Origin: a virus
DNA length: 39,804 nt
Strand: one strand, 5' to 3'
Virus record (IMG/VR): IMGVR_UViG_3300005957_000052
Coordinates: 1 to 39,804 of that record
In this document: one piece after another, positions 6,290-14,323 of the stretch
How positions within the stretch are numbered: position 1 is the stretch's first letter
How the letters are laid out: each line of letters opens with the position of its first letter
Position numbers and translations under genes: made by a program
The notes under the pieces: model-generated
Told to the model about the DNA's origin: nothing
Databases searched by the model: none
What the model saw: only the letters and a program-made list of their open reading frames with translations

Positions 6290-7254
6290 GCGCTTACCCC
6301 CCGATGAAGATCCGCGCGACGCTGCCGTACTTCGGCGGCAAGCGGGCGATGGCCAGCGACATCCTCGACCTGCTCTGCCCCGACGTCTCGGCCGTGCGGC
6401 AGTACTTCGAGCCCTTCCACGGGTCGCTCGCCGTTTTGCTCGAGCTGCGCGACCGCGGCTACGCGGGTCCGGCGGTCGTCAACGACCTGCACGAGCTGAC
6501 GCACAATCTCGCGACGGTCCTGTCGACCCCCGAGAGCGCCGCGGAGATTGCCGAGCGTCTGGCGGTCGGCCTCTGCCACGAGTCAGCGATGCGCGAAAGC
6601 GCGGCGTACATCGACACTCATCTCGGCGAGCGCGGCGACGGCAAGCTCGGGTTTCATTTCGGGCTCGCCTTCCACCACCTCCGCTTCTCCTGGCTCCACC
6701 GATCGGGCATGGCGGGGACGGAGATCGACTGGAGCGCCGTCGCCGGCGGATTCGCGGCTCGATGGACAAGCTCCGGCGGCGACCCCGCCGCCCGCTTCGC
6801 CGCGATGCGAGAGTCGATCCCCGGCTGGTGGTCTCGGATTCAGCGGACGACGTTCCTCTGCCGCGACGCGATCGACGTCCTGGCGAAGGTCCCCGACAAG
6901 CCCGGCGTCGCGATCTACCTCGACCCGCCCTACCTGCGCGGCTCGCGCTCCGGCGGCGAGTACGCCGTCGACTTCGAGGACGCGAGCGGCGGTCTGCGCG
7001 AGCACGAGGACGACCACGCTCGCCTCGCCGCGGCTGCGCGGCGGTTCGGGAACGCCCGCGTCGCCGTGAGCTACTACGACGACGAGCGGCTCGCGCGCCT
7101 GTACCCCGAGCGCGACGGCTGGCGCGCCGCCGCCCTGGCGAGAAACCGCAACCTGAGCAACGCGCGGCAGGGCTCCGAGGGCGCCGATTCGCCCGAGGTC
7201 CTGGTGTGCAACTTTGAGCTGCCCCAGGCGGCAGAGAGCGAGCGTGAATCGTGA
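6286..7254 (+). CDS. dam: DNA N6-adenine methyltransferase, D12/Dam class
   Basis: A 322-aa enzyme that should transfer a methyl group from S-adenosylmethionine to adenine N6 in DNA. Motif I is seen as LPYFGGKR at about 13-20, the form typical of the D12/Dam class, and the catalytic motif IV is DPPY at 213-216, in the context IYLDPPYLRGSR. A target-recognition insert lies between them. The length is slightly above E. coli Dam (278 aa). Start GTG 6286 overlaps the upstream stop; ATG 6304 is an alternative. No cognate restriction enzyme is recognisable nearby, so it is probably an orphan methylase used to protect phage DNA or to tune replication or transcription. Its stop overlaps the GTG of the next gene. 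Confidence 0.9.
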   Translation: MSAYPPMKIRATLPYFGGKRAMASDILDLLCPDVSAVRQYFEPFHGSLAVLLELRDRGYAGPAVVNDLHELTHNLATVLSTPESAAEIAERLAVGLCHESAMRESAAYIDTHLGERGDGKLGFHFGLAFHHLRFSWLHRSGMAGTEIDWSAVAGGFAARWTSSGGDPAARFAAMRESIPGWWSRIQRTTFLCRDAIDVLAKVPDKPGVAIYLDPPYLRGSRSGGEYAVDFEDASGGLREHEDDHARLAAAARRFGNARVAVSYYDDERLARLYPERDGWRAAALARNRNLSNARQGSEGADSPEVLVCNFELPQAAESERES

Positions 7255-8243
7255 ACGAAACGAAGAACATCTCCCCCCTCATCGCCGCCGCGCTGCCCAA
7301 GCGCGAGCCCGAAAGCGCGCCGTCCGGCCTCGACGTCAACCGCGGCGCGCACCTGTCCATCAACACCAAGCCCCACCGCGCGAACAAGCGGATGCGCTCC
7401 CTGACCGGCGAGCAGTACCGCGAGGTGCTCGAACGCCGCGCCGACCTCGCCCGCGAGTCCGGGTTTGGGAGGCTGCTCCTGTTTGAGCCGGGCTCTCGCG
7501 ACTTTCGCGACCGCTTCGATCGGTCGCGAGCGGTCAGGCCGCTGAATCAGGCTTCCACTCTCGCCGCAGGGCACTGCGCGGCAATCGAAGCGTTCATCCG
7601 CGACGAAAACGAACTCGACGACGGCGTAGAGGTCGACGTGTACGTCTCGACGTTCAACCGCTGGGGCTGCGACGAACCGCCGGGCGCCACCGAGGCGTGG
7701 ATCGACGAGACCCTTGCTTGGTCTATGACCGGCGTTCGCGTCCTCTACATCGACGCCAGCGGGTACAACGCCGGCGACCACAACATCACCCGCGTCGGCG
7801 ACGAAAAACGCCCCGACCACTTCGGCGGCGGGCGACGCCTCGACGGGCTCGCGATGCTCAACCGGGCCATCGACTCGCTCGAGGTCTCCATCGTCTGCGG
7901 GGGCGAGCCGTTTCCGGGGATCAACGAAGACCAGTCGCTCGCGCCCTACGCCTGCTCGCTGCTCCAGAACATCGCCAAACGCGTGAGGCGAGGCGAGGAG
8001 TCGCTCGTCGGCGCGATCCGGATCGCAGTCGCCTCAGGCCACGAGCGGCACGTTTTCGTGCGATCTATCGAGGAGTTCGAGGAGTTCGCGCACGCGGCCC
8101 ACGTCGCCGCCCAGGCCGGGGCGCTTTTCTCGGTCTGGCACGCCGACGAGCAACTCGTCGCCGCGGCGACGGAGCACAACGCCATCTCGCACGCCGCGCG
8201 GGCGAAGCTGCGCGAGGCCGCGAAGGAGGGCGTGACCGCATGA
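7251..8243 (+). CDS. Unknown 330-aa protein downstream of the adenine methylase
   Basis: A soluble-looking 330-aa protein with ordinary composition and alternating strand/helix character, so it is probably a folded enzyme or binding protein. I cannot assign a family. Segments worth noting are VDVYVSTFNRWGCDEPPG near 125-142, SGYNAGDHNITRVGDEKRPD near 170-189, and SIVCGGEPFPGINEDQ in the second half. Its start GTG 7251 overlaps the methylase stop by four bases, so the two are likely co-translated and possibly functionally linked, for example in DNA modification or its control. That link is inference from adjacency. Confidence 0.6.
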   Translation: MNETKNISPLIAAALPKREPESAPSGLDVNRGAHLSINTKPHRANKRMRSLTGEQYREVLERRADLARESGFGRLLLFEPGSRDFRDRFDRSRAVRPLNQASTLAAGHCAAIEAFIRDENELDDGVEVDVYVSTFNRWGCDEPPGATEAWIDETLAWSMTGVRVLYIDASGYNAGDHNITRVGDEKRPDHFGGGRRLDGLAMLNRAIDSLEVSIVCGGEPFPGINEDQSLAPYACSLLQNIAKRVRRGEESLVGAIRIAVASGHERHVFVRSIEEFEEFAHAAHVAAQAGALFSVWHADEQLVAAATEHNAISHAARAKLREAAKEGVTA

Positions 8244-8614
8244 ACCCCGCCGTCATGACTGTCGTCCTGCTAGGCGAGCCCTCGATGCAGGGCTACCCCG
8301 TCCTCACCGCGCCCGTCGTCAGCGTCGCCGAGCACGAGATCGCCACGCTTACCGGCGAGACCGAGCTGCACCGCGTCTACCACGTCGACGCCGAGCGGGC
8401 GCGCTCGCACCGCTGGCCGGGGCCGCCGTTTGAGCTTCCCGCGAGCGCCGACCTCGACGCCGACCTCGACGGCGACGGCGACGTCGACCTCGCCGACTTC
8501 GACCGCCTGGTCGATGCGCTCGGCGGCGGAAGCCCCGCGATGGTCGCCCGCGTCGTCGGCGCCTGGCGAGAGCCGGGCGAGGGCGGCGAGTCGGAGGAGG
8601 CGCTCGAGCGATGA
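8240..8614 (+). CDS. Hypothetical protein with one dockerin-type calcium-binding repeat
   Basis: A 124-aa product. Residues 75-95 read DLDGDGDVDLADFDRLVDAL, matching the dockerin type I / EF-hand-like loop D-x-D-x-D-G-x-V-x-x-x-D followed by its F-helix. Only one repeat is present, while cellulosomal dockerins have two; single repeats are common in large extracellular proteins of several environmental phyla. The N-terminal 65 residues (starting NPAVMTVVLLGEPSMQGYPV) have no recognised family and no clear signal peptide. The protein could bind a cohesin-like partner or calcium. The ATG overlaps the upstream TGA and the stop overlaps the next ATG. Confidence 0.6.
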   Translation: MNPAVMTVVLLGEPSMQGYPVLTAPVVSVAEHEIATLTGETELHRVYHVDAERARSHRWPGPPFELPASADLDADLDGDGDVDLADFDRLVDALGGGSPAMVARVVGAWREPGEGGESEEALER

Positions 8615-9126
8615 TCCACCTCCTGACCCCCCACCTCGAGGCCCTCGCGGGCAAGGCCGCCGGACCGGCCATCTCCACCGGCGGCGCCATGGCGCTCGTG
8701 CTCGGCTCGGCGGGCGGCGAGGTCCCCGCGAGCACGCTCATCGAGACCGGGGGCCTCGCCGCCGTCGCCGTCGGCATGGTCGTTACCGTCCGCCAGGCCA
8801 TCAGCGCCCAGCAGCACGCGGCCGATCGGCAGGCCAAGGAAAACGAGCGCGACCGCGAGGCGTGGAAGCGAGAGGCCGCCGAGACGCGCACGCAGCACGC
8901 CTCCGAGTTCGCCGCCCAGCGCGAGGAGCACCGCGCCGTCATCGAGGCGCTCTTCCGCCGCTTCGACGCCACCCACGAACGCCACAGCGCGGACTTCCGC
9001 GCGGTCGTCGAGCCGATCAACCGGCTCATCGCCCAGAACGAGCTGCTCATCGACGAGATCCGCGCCGAGCGCGCCGAGCGCGCCGAGCGTCGACGCGACA
9101 ACCCCCCAGGGAGACCCACGCCATGA
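8611..9126 (+). CDS. Membrane-anchored coiled-coil protein, candidate lysis or tail-accessory factor
   Basis: A 171-aa protein with a hydrophobic N-terminal part (about 18-62, including LAAVAVGMVVTVRQA, likely one or two membrane segments). A long, charged heptad-like helix follows (about 65-120, rich in E, R, K and A) and the tail is basic (EIRAERAERAERRRDN). The layout resembles inner-membrane spanins and also some phage proteins of unknown role. It is directly followed, through an ATGA overlap, by a gene for a lipoprotein. An inner-membrane plus outer-membrane lipoprotein pair would be the layout of a two-component spanin, though both proteins are larger than usual. Confidence 0.5.
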   Translation: MIHLLTPHLEALAGKAAGPAISTGGAMALVLGSAGGEVPASTLIETGGLAAVAVGMVVTVRQAISAQQHAADRQAKENERDREAWKREAAETRTQHASEFAAQREEHRAVIEALFRRFDATHERHSADFRAVVEPINRLIAQNELLIDEIRAERAERAERRRDNPPGRPTP

Positions 9127-9818
9127 ACCGTCCGACCGTTTGCCGCCGCGCCGCCGGCTGCCTCGCGGCCCTCGCCGCGTGCCTCGCCCTCGCCGGCTGC
9201 AACGCCGCGCCCGTCATCGAGTCAACCGCCATCCCCGCCGGCGGCGGCGTCGACGCCGTCAACGGCGGCGCCAACGCCGCGGTGTTCGACTCGAACTCCT
9301 ACCGCGTGCGCACGAGCGGACAGCTGTACCAATCCGACGTGACCAGCGAGGGCGCCTCGACGTTCGGCGAGAGCCCCGCCGGCATCGCCTCGATCATCCG
9401 CGGCGACCTCAACCTCACGAACGCCCAGGACGCGAGCTTCGACGCCCTGCGCATCGAGTACCAGGACGCGGTGCAGATCGGCTCGCCGGACGGCCCGCCC
9501 GCCCTGGCCACGCCCCTGCGCTCGATCGAGCTCACGGGCTTCAACGGCTCGGGCTCCGCCGCGATCACCGCCGGGCTCGCCCGGCTCCAGGCCCACGCCG
9601 CGATGGCCGCCACCTACTCCGGCGACGCCCGCGAGGCCTACCTCGCCCGCGTCGCCCAGGTCGACGGCCCGCTGATCGCCGGGCTCGTCCGCCTGGGCGA
9701 GCTCGCCCTGACCGGCGGGGCCTCCTCGCTCATCCCCCGGCCCGACCCGAGCTCGCCGCCCGACGGCCCGGACGGCGACGACCTCGTGAGCCCCTTCCCC
9801 CGCGACGACGGCGACTGA
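9123..9818 (+). CDS. Phage-encoded lipoprotein (signal peptidase II lipobox)
   Basis: A 231-aa protein with a clear lipoprotein signal: basic start (NRPTVCRRAAG), hydrophobic core, and lipobox LAGC with C26 as the acylated residue. Asn at +2 gives no inner-membrane retention signal, so outer-membrane sorting is expected. The mature part has a beta-rich middle and a Pro/Asp-rich C-terminus (RPDPSSPPDGPDGDD). No family is recognised. Possible roles are outer spanin in lysis (unusually long), superinfection exclusion at the cell surface, or a lysogenic trait. It is followed 13 bases later by a strong intrinsic terminator, so it ends its transcription unit. Confidence 0.65.
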   Translation: MNRPTVCRRAAGCLAALAACLALAGCNAAPVIESTAIPAGGGVDAVNGGANAAVFDSNSYRVRTSGQLYQSDVTSEGASTFGESPAGIASIIRGDLNLTNAQDASFDALRIEYQDAVQIGSPDGPPALATPLRSIELTGFNGSGSAAITAGLARLQAHAAMAATYSGDAREAYLARVAQVDGPLIAGLVRLGELALTGGASSLIPRPDPSSPPDGPDGDDLVSPFPRDDGD

Positions 9819-9831
9819 ATCACGTTCACGC

Positions 9832-9870
9832 CCGCTCGCCGCCGGCGGGAACGCCGCGGCGGGCGGTTTT
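9832..9870 (+). terminator. Strong rho-independent terminator
   Basis: CCGCTCGCCGC (9832-9842) pairs with GCGGCGGGCGG (9856-9866), with one T-G wobble. Inside, GGCG and CGCC (9844-9847, 9852-9855) close a GGAA tetraloop with one bulged C, and TTTT (9867-9870) follows. This is the clearest terminator in the window. It ends the early/middle block after the lipoprotein gene and isolates the downstream structural genes. Confidence 0.75.
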
Positions 9871-9909
9871 CCGACCGCGCCCCGCTCCCCACGCCCAGGA
9901 GACCCACCG

Positions 9910-10305
9910 ATGAACCAGACCACCACCCGACCGCGGCCCGCCGCCCCGCCGCCGCCCGACCCGAATCGCGGCGCCGAGATCGTCCGCCGCCTGTCCCGCC
10001 CGATCGCCGTCTGGATCGTCGCGGGCGTCGCCGGCTACTTCACGATCGAGCTCTCGCCCGCCGACGCCGAGGCGATCACCGCCGCGGTCGCCGTCGCGAT
10101 CGCCGCTGCCGCGTCCGTCGTCACGACCTTCCTCATCGAGCGCGACCGGGCTGCCCGCCTGCTCGCCGAGGCCGACCGCCGGATGCTCATCGCCAAGAAC
10201 AGCGCCTTTTGCCGCGGCGTGCGGCAGGGCCGCGACATCCAGGCCCGCGAGAGCGAGCGGCGAGCGCCGGACGGCGACCCCGCCGCCGCAGGCGGGGAGG
10301 GCTGA
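9910..10305 (+). CDS. Two-helix membrane protein, holin candidate
   Basis: A 131-aa protein with a Pro-rich cytoplasmic-type N-terminus, then two membrane segments at about 32-50 (PIAVWIVAGVAGYFTIELS) and 55-76 (AITAAVAVAIAAAASVVTTF). A charged C-terminal helix and tail (RDRAARLLAEADRRM) follow. Two helices with a short loop and a charged tail fit class II holins. The start ATG 9910 has a good ribosome site (CAGGAGACC, spacing about 6). It lies three bases before the large structural gene and after the terminator. No endolysin is recognisable nearby, which weakens the holin call; a virion membrane or tail-accessory role remains possible. Confidence 0.5.
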   Translation: MNQTTTRPRPAAPPPPDPNRGAEIVRRLSRPIAVWIVAGVAGYFTIELSPADAEAITAAVAVAIAAAASVVTTFLIERDRAARLLAEADRRMLIAKNSAFCRGVRQGRDIQARESERRAPDGDPAAAGGEG

Positions 10306-10308
10306 GCC

Positions 10309-13300
10309 ATGCCCGTTCGCACCGCCCGCGTCTTCTCGGAGGTCTTCGGCGCCGTCGCCTCGCACACGGTCGAGGCCCTCGACCTGCGCTGCGCCGGCCC
10401 CGATTCGCTCCTGCTCGTCTTCGTCGGCAACGACAACAACAGCGTCGACGTCGACAGCGTCACCTTCGGCGGGCAGAGCCTCTCCCGCCTGTCGAGCTCG
10501 AGCGTGCCCGCCCAGATCTTCGAGCGCGGCACCGTCTTCTACCGCGTCAACCCGACATCCGCGCCCGTCGGCGACCTCGTCGTCACCTTCGGCGGCGAGA
10601 TCGGCAGCGGCGGCGGCTTCGTGGCGGTGGTCACGAAGACCGGCGTGCTGCCGTCGTGGTCGCATTCGCCCCTGAACTTCGTCACCGAGATCGGCACGGG
10701 CGGCGCGACCTCGCTCGAGATCGAGCTGACCGGCGCCGAGAAGGGCGACGGGCTCGTCGCGTTCACCGTGCTCGGCTTCGGCGGCGGCGGTCCGGTCAGC
10801 TCGACGAACCGCTTCTCCACGCTCCCGCTCGTGCTCGACATCCGCGCCGAGGAGGGCAACGACGACAAGCAGGGCTACGTGCTGGACGGCCACGCCCTCG
10901 AGGCGGGCGACCAGACGGTGCGGCTCGAGTGGACGAGCGGCGCCCGCGGCTACATGCAGGCGCTCCTCGTGTCCGCCGCCCCCGCGGCGGACGCGTCCGA
11001 TCGCAAGCGCTGGGCCTTCGACGGCGGCGTTTTGGTCGAGTCCAGCGCCCCCGCGCTGCCCGAGTTCGTCGGCGGCGCGGCGACCAAAGACGGCCTCTTC
11101 CGGCCCGTCGGCGCCGGCGCGGGCCGCTACGGCGCTCGACTCGGCGTCAGCGCGCCGGCGCTCGCCCCGCAGACCTACCGCTCGTCGACCGCCACCGCCC
11201 AGACGCGCGAGTTCGGCAGCGAGCAGGGCGGGCTGCGCTTCCTCGCGGCGTACAACGACGCCACCGGCGGCGTCTCGGGCCTCATCATCGGCGAGCCCGC
11301 GTCCGCCGCGACGCAGGTCGCGCTCCGCCAGCGCATCCCCGACGCCGTCGCCGACGAGGACGGCGTCTACGACGGCCCCGAGGGCTACCTGCGATTCCTG
11401 GAAGGCGGCTGGAACTTCGGAGACCAGGGCACGGACACCTACACCACGATCGGCGCCCGCTTCGTCGACGGCCTCCTCGTGGCGATGCTGAGAAAGACCA
11501 ACGCCGACGGCGACGGCGTGGGCCTCGTCTCGCTCGTTTTGCCCAAGGACGCCGCGGACGTCGCGGACTACGACGGCGCGGGCTGGGGCGACGAGGGCGC
11601 GATCGAGCTGACCGTCGCCGACAACGTCGACGAGCCCGTCAACTTCGACGAGCGGGCCTACGACTACGACGACCCCGCCGGCGACGGCTCGCGCGACCCG
11701 ATCACGATCGCCGCGCGCGAGTGGGCGGACCCTCCGAACACCTACACCCCCGACCGCGAGGCCGCGGGCGACGATCTGCTCGAGTGGTGGGTCTGCTGCA
11801 ACGACTACCCCTCGTCGGACGGGGCGAACCCTGTCGGCGGGCGCGCGTACGTCAAGCGGTTCACGCGCGCCTCGACCAGCGGCCCCTGGTCGCGCGGCGG
11901 CCTCGTGATCGCCTTCGAGCTGCCGATCAACGAGTTCAAGCACCTCCAGGGCGCCGGGCTCGTCTGGAAGGGTGATGACCCTGTCCTGATTGCCTCGCGC
12001 GGCGACACCGAGGACGCCAACGAGGTCATCGTGCGCCGCATCGCGGACGTCGACAACTACGACTCCGCCGACTGGTCGGCCGGGATCAACGCCGCCAACG
12101 ACGCCTGGGACGCCGCGATCCGCCAGGCCCAGGGCCACGCCGAGCTCGTCGGCGGACCGGTCATCAGCGCGCTCGGCTACCAGTTCGTGGGCTGCGCGCC
12201 CGACGGAGACCCGGCGTACCTTCTGTGCGGCACGGATCACCAGACCCCGCAGATCGCCCGCGCGACCGTCGTGGACAACGACGTCGACGGCGGGCCGCCG
12301 CTGATCGTTCGCTTCGAGCCCTCGGGGCTCCGCAACCAGCCCGCGGGCCACGTCCGCGTCAGCACGGGCGAGGAGGTGTTCTGCATCGCCAACTTCGACG
12401 CCTTCCGGGGCGGGCCGATCGCCGCGTCGATCTACCCCAACTTCGGGTCGCTCGACACCGACGAGTTCCCGGAGAACGAGGCCGAGGCGCTCGACAAGTT
12501 CGGGCGTCTCTGGTGGTCAACCGACGGCGGCCGCTCGTGGGCGCACACGCACGCGGGCGTCTTCAGCCACGAGATCAGCGACCGGAGCCTCTCGGTCCTG
12601 AGCGGGCTGGTCTCCCGCCCCAAGCCGCGGCGTCTCAACCGCGCGCAGGAGAACACCGCCGTCGCGGCGGTGCCGCCGGTGGTCTTCGGGCGGCCGCTCC
12701 TGGTCGCCCCCGGCGCCGAGAACCTCGCCGTCTCGGAGTTCACCGTCGGCACGATCGCGACGGGCGCGACCGTGCAGGTGCTCGCAAACGCCTCGGCCGC
12801 CGTCATCACCCCCGAGCAGGTCCCCGCGAACCTGCGCCCGCTGCCCGCGTCGGGTCCGCTCGTCGAGATCCTCGTCGACGGCGACTACGCCGAGGGGGAC
12901 ATCCGCATTAAGCCCACGAATGTCGCGGCGGTCGCCGGCGCGGCCTACGCGGGCCGGTTCTGGGTCGCGAACGTCCGCGAGTTCTCGAACCTCGAGGCCG
13001 ACGACGAGGCGCTCGGGCAGTGGATCGGCGCCGCCGTCGACGCGCGCGACGTCAACAGCACGCAGGAGCAGTCGATCGGCGGCGGCGGCAACATCCTCTC
13101 GGACGCCTGGTACGGCGTCGACATGGTGTCGGTCAACGACGACCCGCTCACGATCGACGACGTGGTCTGGCGCATCGGCCGCGACGCATCGACGACCAAC
13201 CAGCGCCTCCGATTCCTGCTCCAGCTCGACGGGTTCTGGGCGGTCAACTACCCCGGCGTGCAGACGGCGCCCCCCGGCTCGACCTCGACCGCCCGCCGCG

Positions 13301-14262
13301 TGCGCGTGCCGCTCGCGGACCTGGGCTCGACGTGGACGATCGGGGCGGCGCTCGCGATCGGCGAGCTCGGCGCCGACCGCTACACCGCCTACGACGCGGG
13401 CGTCGAGGACGAGTACCCGCTGCTCGCCCTGACCGGCGGCGCGGCGACGATCACCGCGACCTGGCACAGCGAGGACAACGCCGTGACGGTGACGGACGGC
13501 ACGAACAGCGTCGAGATCGAGCTTCCGGTCTGGCCGCTCCGCACCTCGGGCATCCTGATCGGGCTCAAGAAGATCTCCGCGACGGCGCTCCAGGTCGGTG
13601 TCAGCGTCGCGGGCGCCGAGCCGGTCTTCGGCGTGCTGACCCTCGCGGCGGACGTGACGCCTACGGCGATCGAGACGCCCGAGGGCGTCAACACCGAGAT
13701 CGGCCACGTCGCGGGCTTCGTGGCCCCGACGACGCTCGAGCCCGGCCTCGGCTGGCTCGAGGATCTCGACGTCAGCGGTCTTGAGAACGTCGACCAGACC
13801 GCCCCCACGCCGTCGGGCGCGACGATCGAGCGGACGGACGGCGGCTTCGCCGGCGGCTTTGACTCCAGCGAGCAACTCGGCACGACGCCGGACTCGATCG
13901 TCGCGCAGCTCACGGCGCCCGTGACCGGCAACACCGAACTCAGACGCGAGGACTTCGCGGAGGTCGACAACGGAGACGGGACCTGGTCCTACGAGTTTGA
14001 GCAAGCGGTCGCCGACCCCGCCCAGGGCGTGTGGACGTTCCGGCTGACCGCCTGCCGCGACACCGCGGGCAACATGAGCCTCCAGGTGCTGACGGCGCAG
14101 ACGACGGTGGGCTCGGCGCCGACGACCGCCGACCCGGCGGATCGCTACCTGCCGGCGAAGCGGGGCTCCGGAACGCCTCGGGACTTCGGCCATCACTTCG
14201 TCGGCGACCCGCTGCCCAAGCGGCCCGGCGGCGAGCCGCGCGATCCGGCGCCGCGCCTGTAG
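10309..14262 (+). CDS. Large multidomain virion protein, likely receptor- or glycan-binding
   Basis: A 1317-aa protein, the largest in the window, rich in Gly, Asp, Ala and Val with beta-strand periodicity throughout. The N-terminal 220 residues form one beta domain (VTFGGQSLSRL, VVTFGGEIGSG). The central part contains WWSTDGGRSW at about 735-744, a textbook Asp-box (S-x-D-x-G-x-x-W) of sialidase-like beta-propellers, with other propeller-like text around 480-780. The region about 1161-1260 (DQTAPTPSGATIERT onward) resembles an Ig-like domain. There is no signal peptide, which fits a virion part better than a secreted enzyme. The likely role is a tail fibre, spike or head decoration that binds cell-surface glycans. 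Its position before the terminase genes is unusual. Enzymatic activity cannot be judged. Confidence 0.65.
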   Translation: MPVRTARVFSEVFGAVASHTVEALDLRCAGPDSLLLVFVGNDNNSVDVDSVTFGGQSLSRLSSSSVPAQIFERGTVFYRVNPTSAPVGDLVVTFGGEIGSGGGFVAVVTKTGVLPSWSHSPLNFVTEIGTGGATSLEIELTGAEKGDGLVAFTVLGFGGGGPVSSTNRFSTLPLVLDIRAEEGNDDKQGYVLDGHALEAGDQTVRLEWTSGARGYMQALLVSAAPAADASDRKRWAFDGGVLVESSAPALPEFVGGAATKDGLFRPVGAGAGRYGARLGVSAPALAPQTYRSSTATAQTREFGSEQGGLRFLAAYNDATGGVSGLIIGEPASAATQVALRQRIPDAVADEDGVYDGPEGYLRFLEGGWNFGDQGTDTYTTIGARFVDGLLVAMLRKTNADGDGVGLVSLVLPKDAADVADYDGAGWGDEGAIELTVADNVDEPVNFDERAYDYDDPAGDGSRDPITIAAREWADPPNTYTPDREAAGDDLLEWWVCCNDYPSSDGANPVGGRAYVKRFTRASTSGPWSRGGLVIAFELPINEFKHLQGAGLVWKGDDPVLIASRGDTEDANEVIVRRIADVDNYDSADWSAGINAANDAWDAAIRQAQGHAELVGGPVISALGYQFVGCAPDGDPAYLLCGTDHQTPQIARATVVDNDVDGGPPLIVRFEPSGLRNQPAGHVRVSTGEEVFCIANFDAFRGGPIAASIYPNFGSLDTDEFPENEAEALDKFGRLWWSTDGGRSWAHTHAGVFSHEISDRSLSVLSGLVSRPKPRRLNRAQENTAVAAVPPVVFGRPLLVAPGAENLAVSEFTVGTIATGATVQVLANASAAVITPEQVPANLRPLPASGPLVEILVDGDYAEGDIRIKPTNVAAVAGAAYAGRFWVANVREFSNLEADDEALGQWIGAAVDARDVNSTQEQSIGGGGNILSDAWYGVDMVSVNDDPLTIDDVVWRIGRDASTTNQRLRFLLQLDGFWAVNYPGVQTAPPGSTSTARRVRVPLADLGSTWTIGAALAIGELGADRYTAYDAGVEDEYPLLALTGGAATITATWHSEDNAVTVTDGTNSVEIELPVWPLRTSGILIGLKKISATALQVGVSVAGAEPVFGVLTLAADVTPTAIETPEGVNTEIGHVAGFVAPTTLEPGLGWLEDLDVSGLENVDQTAPTPSGATIERTDGGFAGGFDSSEQLGTTPDSIVAQLTAPVTGNTELRREDFAEVDNGDGTWSYEFEQAVADPAQGVWTFRLTACRDTAGNMSLQVLTAQTTVGSAPTTADPADRYLPAKRGSGTPRDFGHHFVGDPLPKRPGGEPRDPAPRL

Positions 14263-14270
14263 CCCCCGGG

Positions 14271-14301
14271 CGTGGAGAACCCGTGGAGAACCGTGTGGAA
14301 C
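14271..14301 (+). repeat. Three tandem decamer repeats
   Basis: CGTGGAGAAC (14271-14280), CGTGGAGAAC (14282-14291) and CGTGTGGAAC (14292-14301) lie in the short gap before the coiled-coil gene and about 530 bases upstream of the small terminase gene. The first two are identical. Short iterated sites near terminase genes serve as small-terminase binding sites in several phages. Assignment as a packaging site is inference. Confidence 0.4.
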
Positions 14302-14323
14302 GATCACAACGCGAGGAGACGAC

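Noticed and set aside
7251-8243. The 330-aa protein as a restriction enzyme or endolysin
   Set aside because: I could not find a PD-(D/E)xK, HNH, lysozyme or amidase motif that stands up, so it is left as unknown.
9826-12351. An 841-codon minus-strand frame, and similar long ones at 2292-4442, 12517-14538 and 15276-17897
   Set aside because: All lie opposite convincing plus-strand genes, have no ribosome site, and give repetitive basic or Val/Asp/Arg-rich translations.
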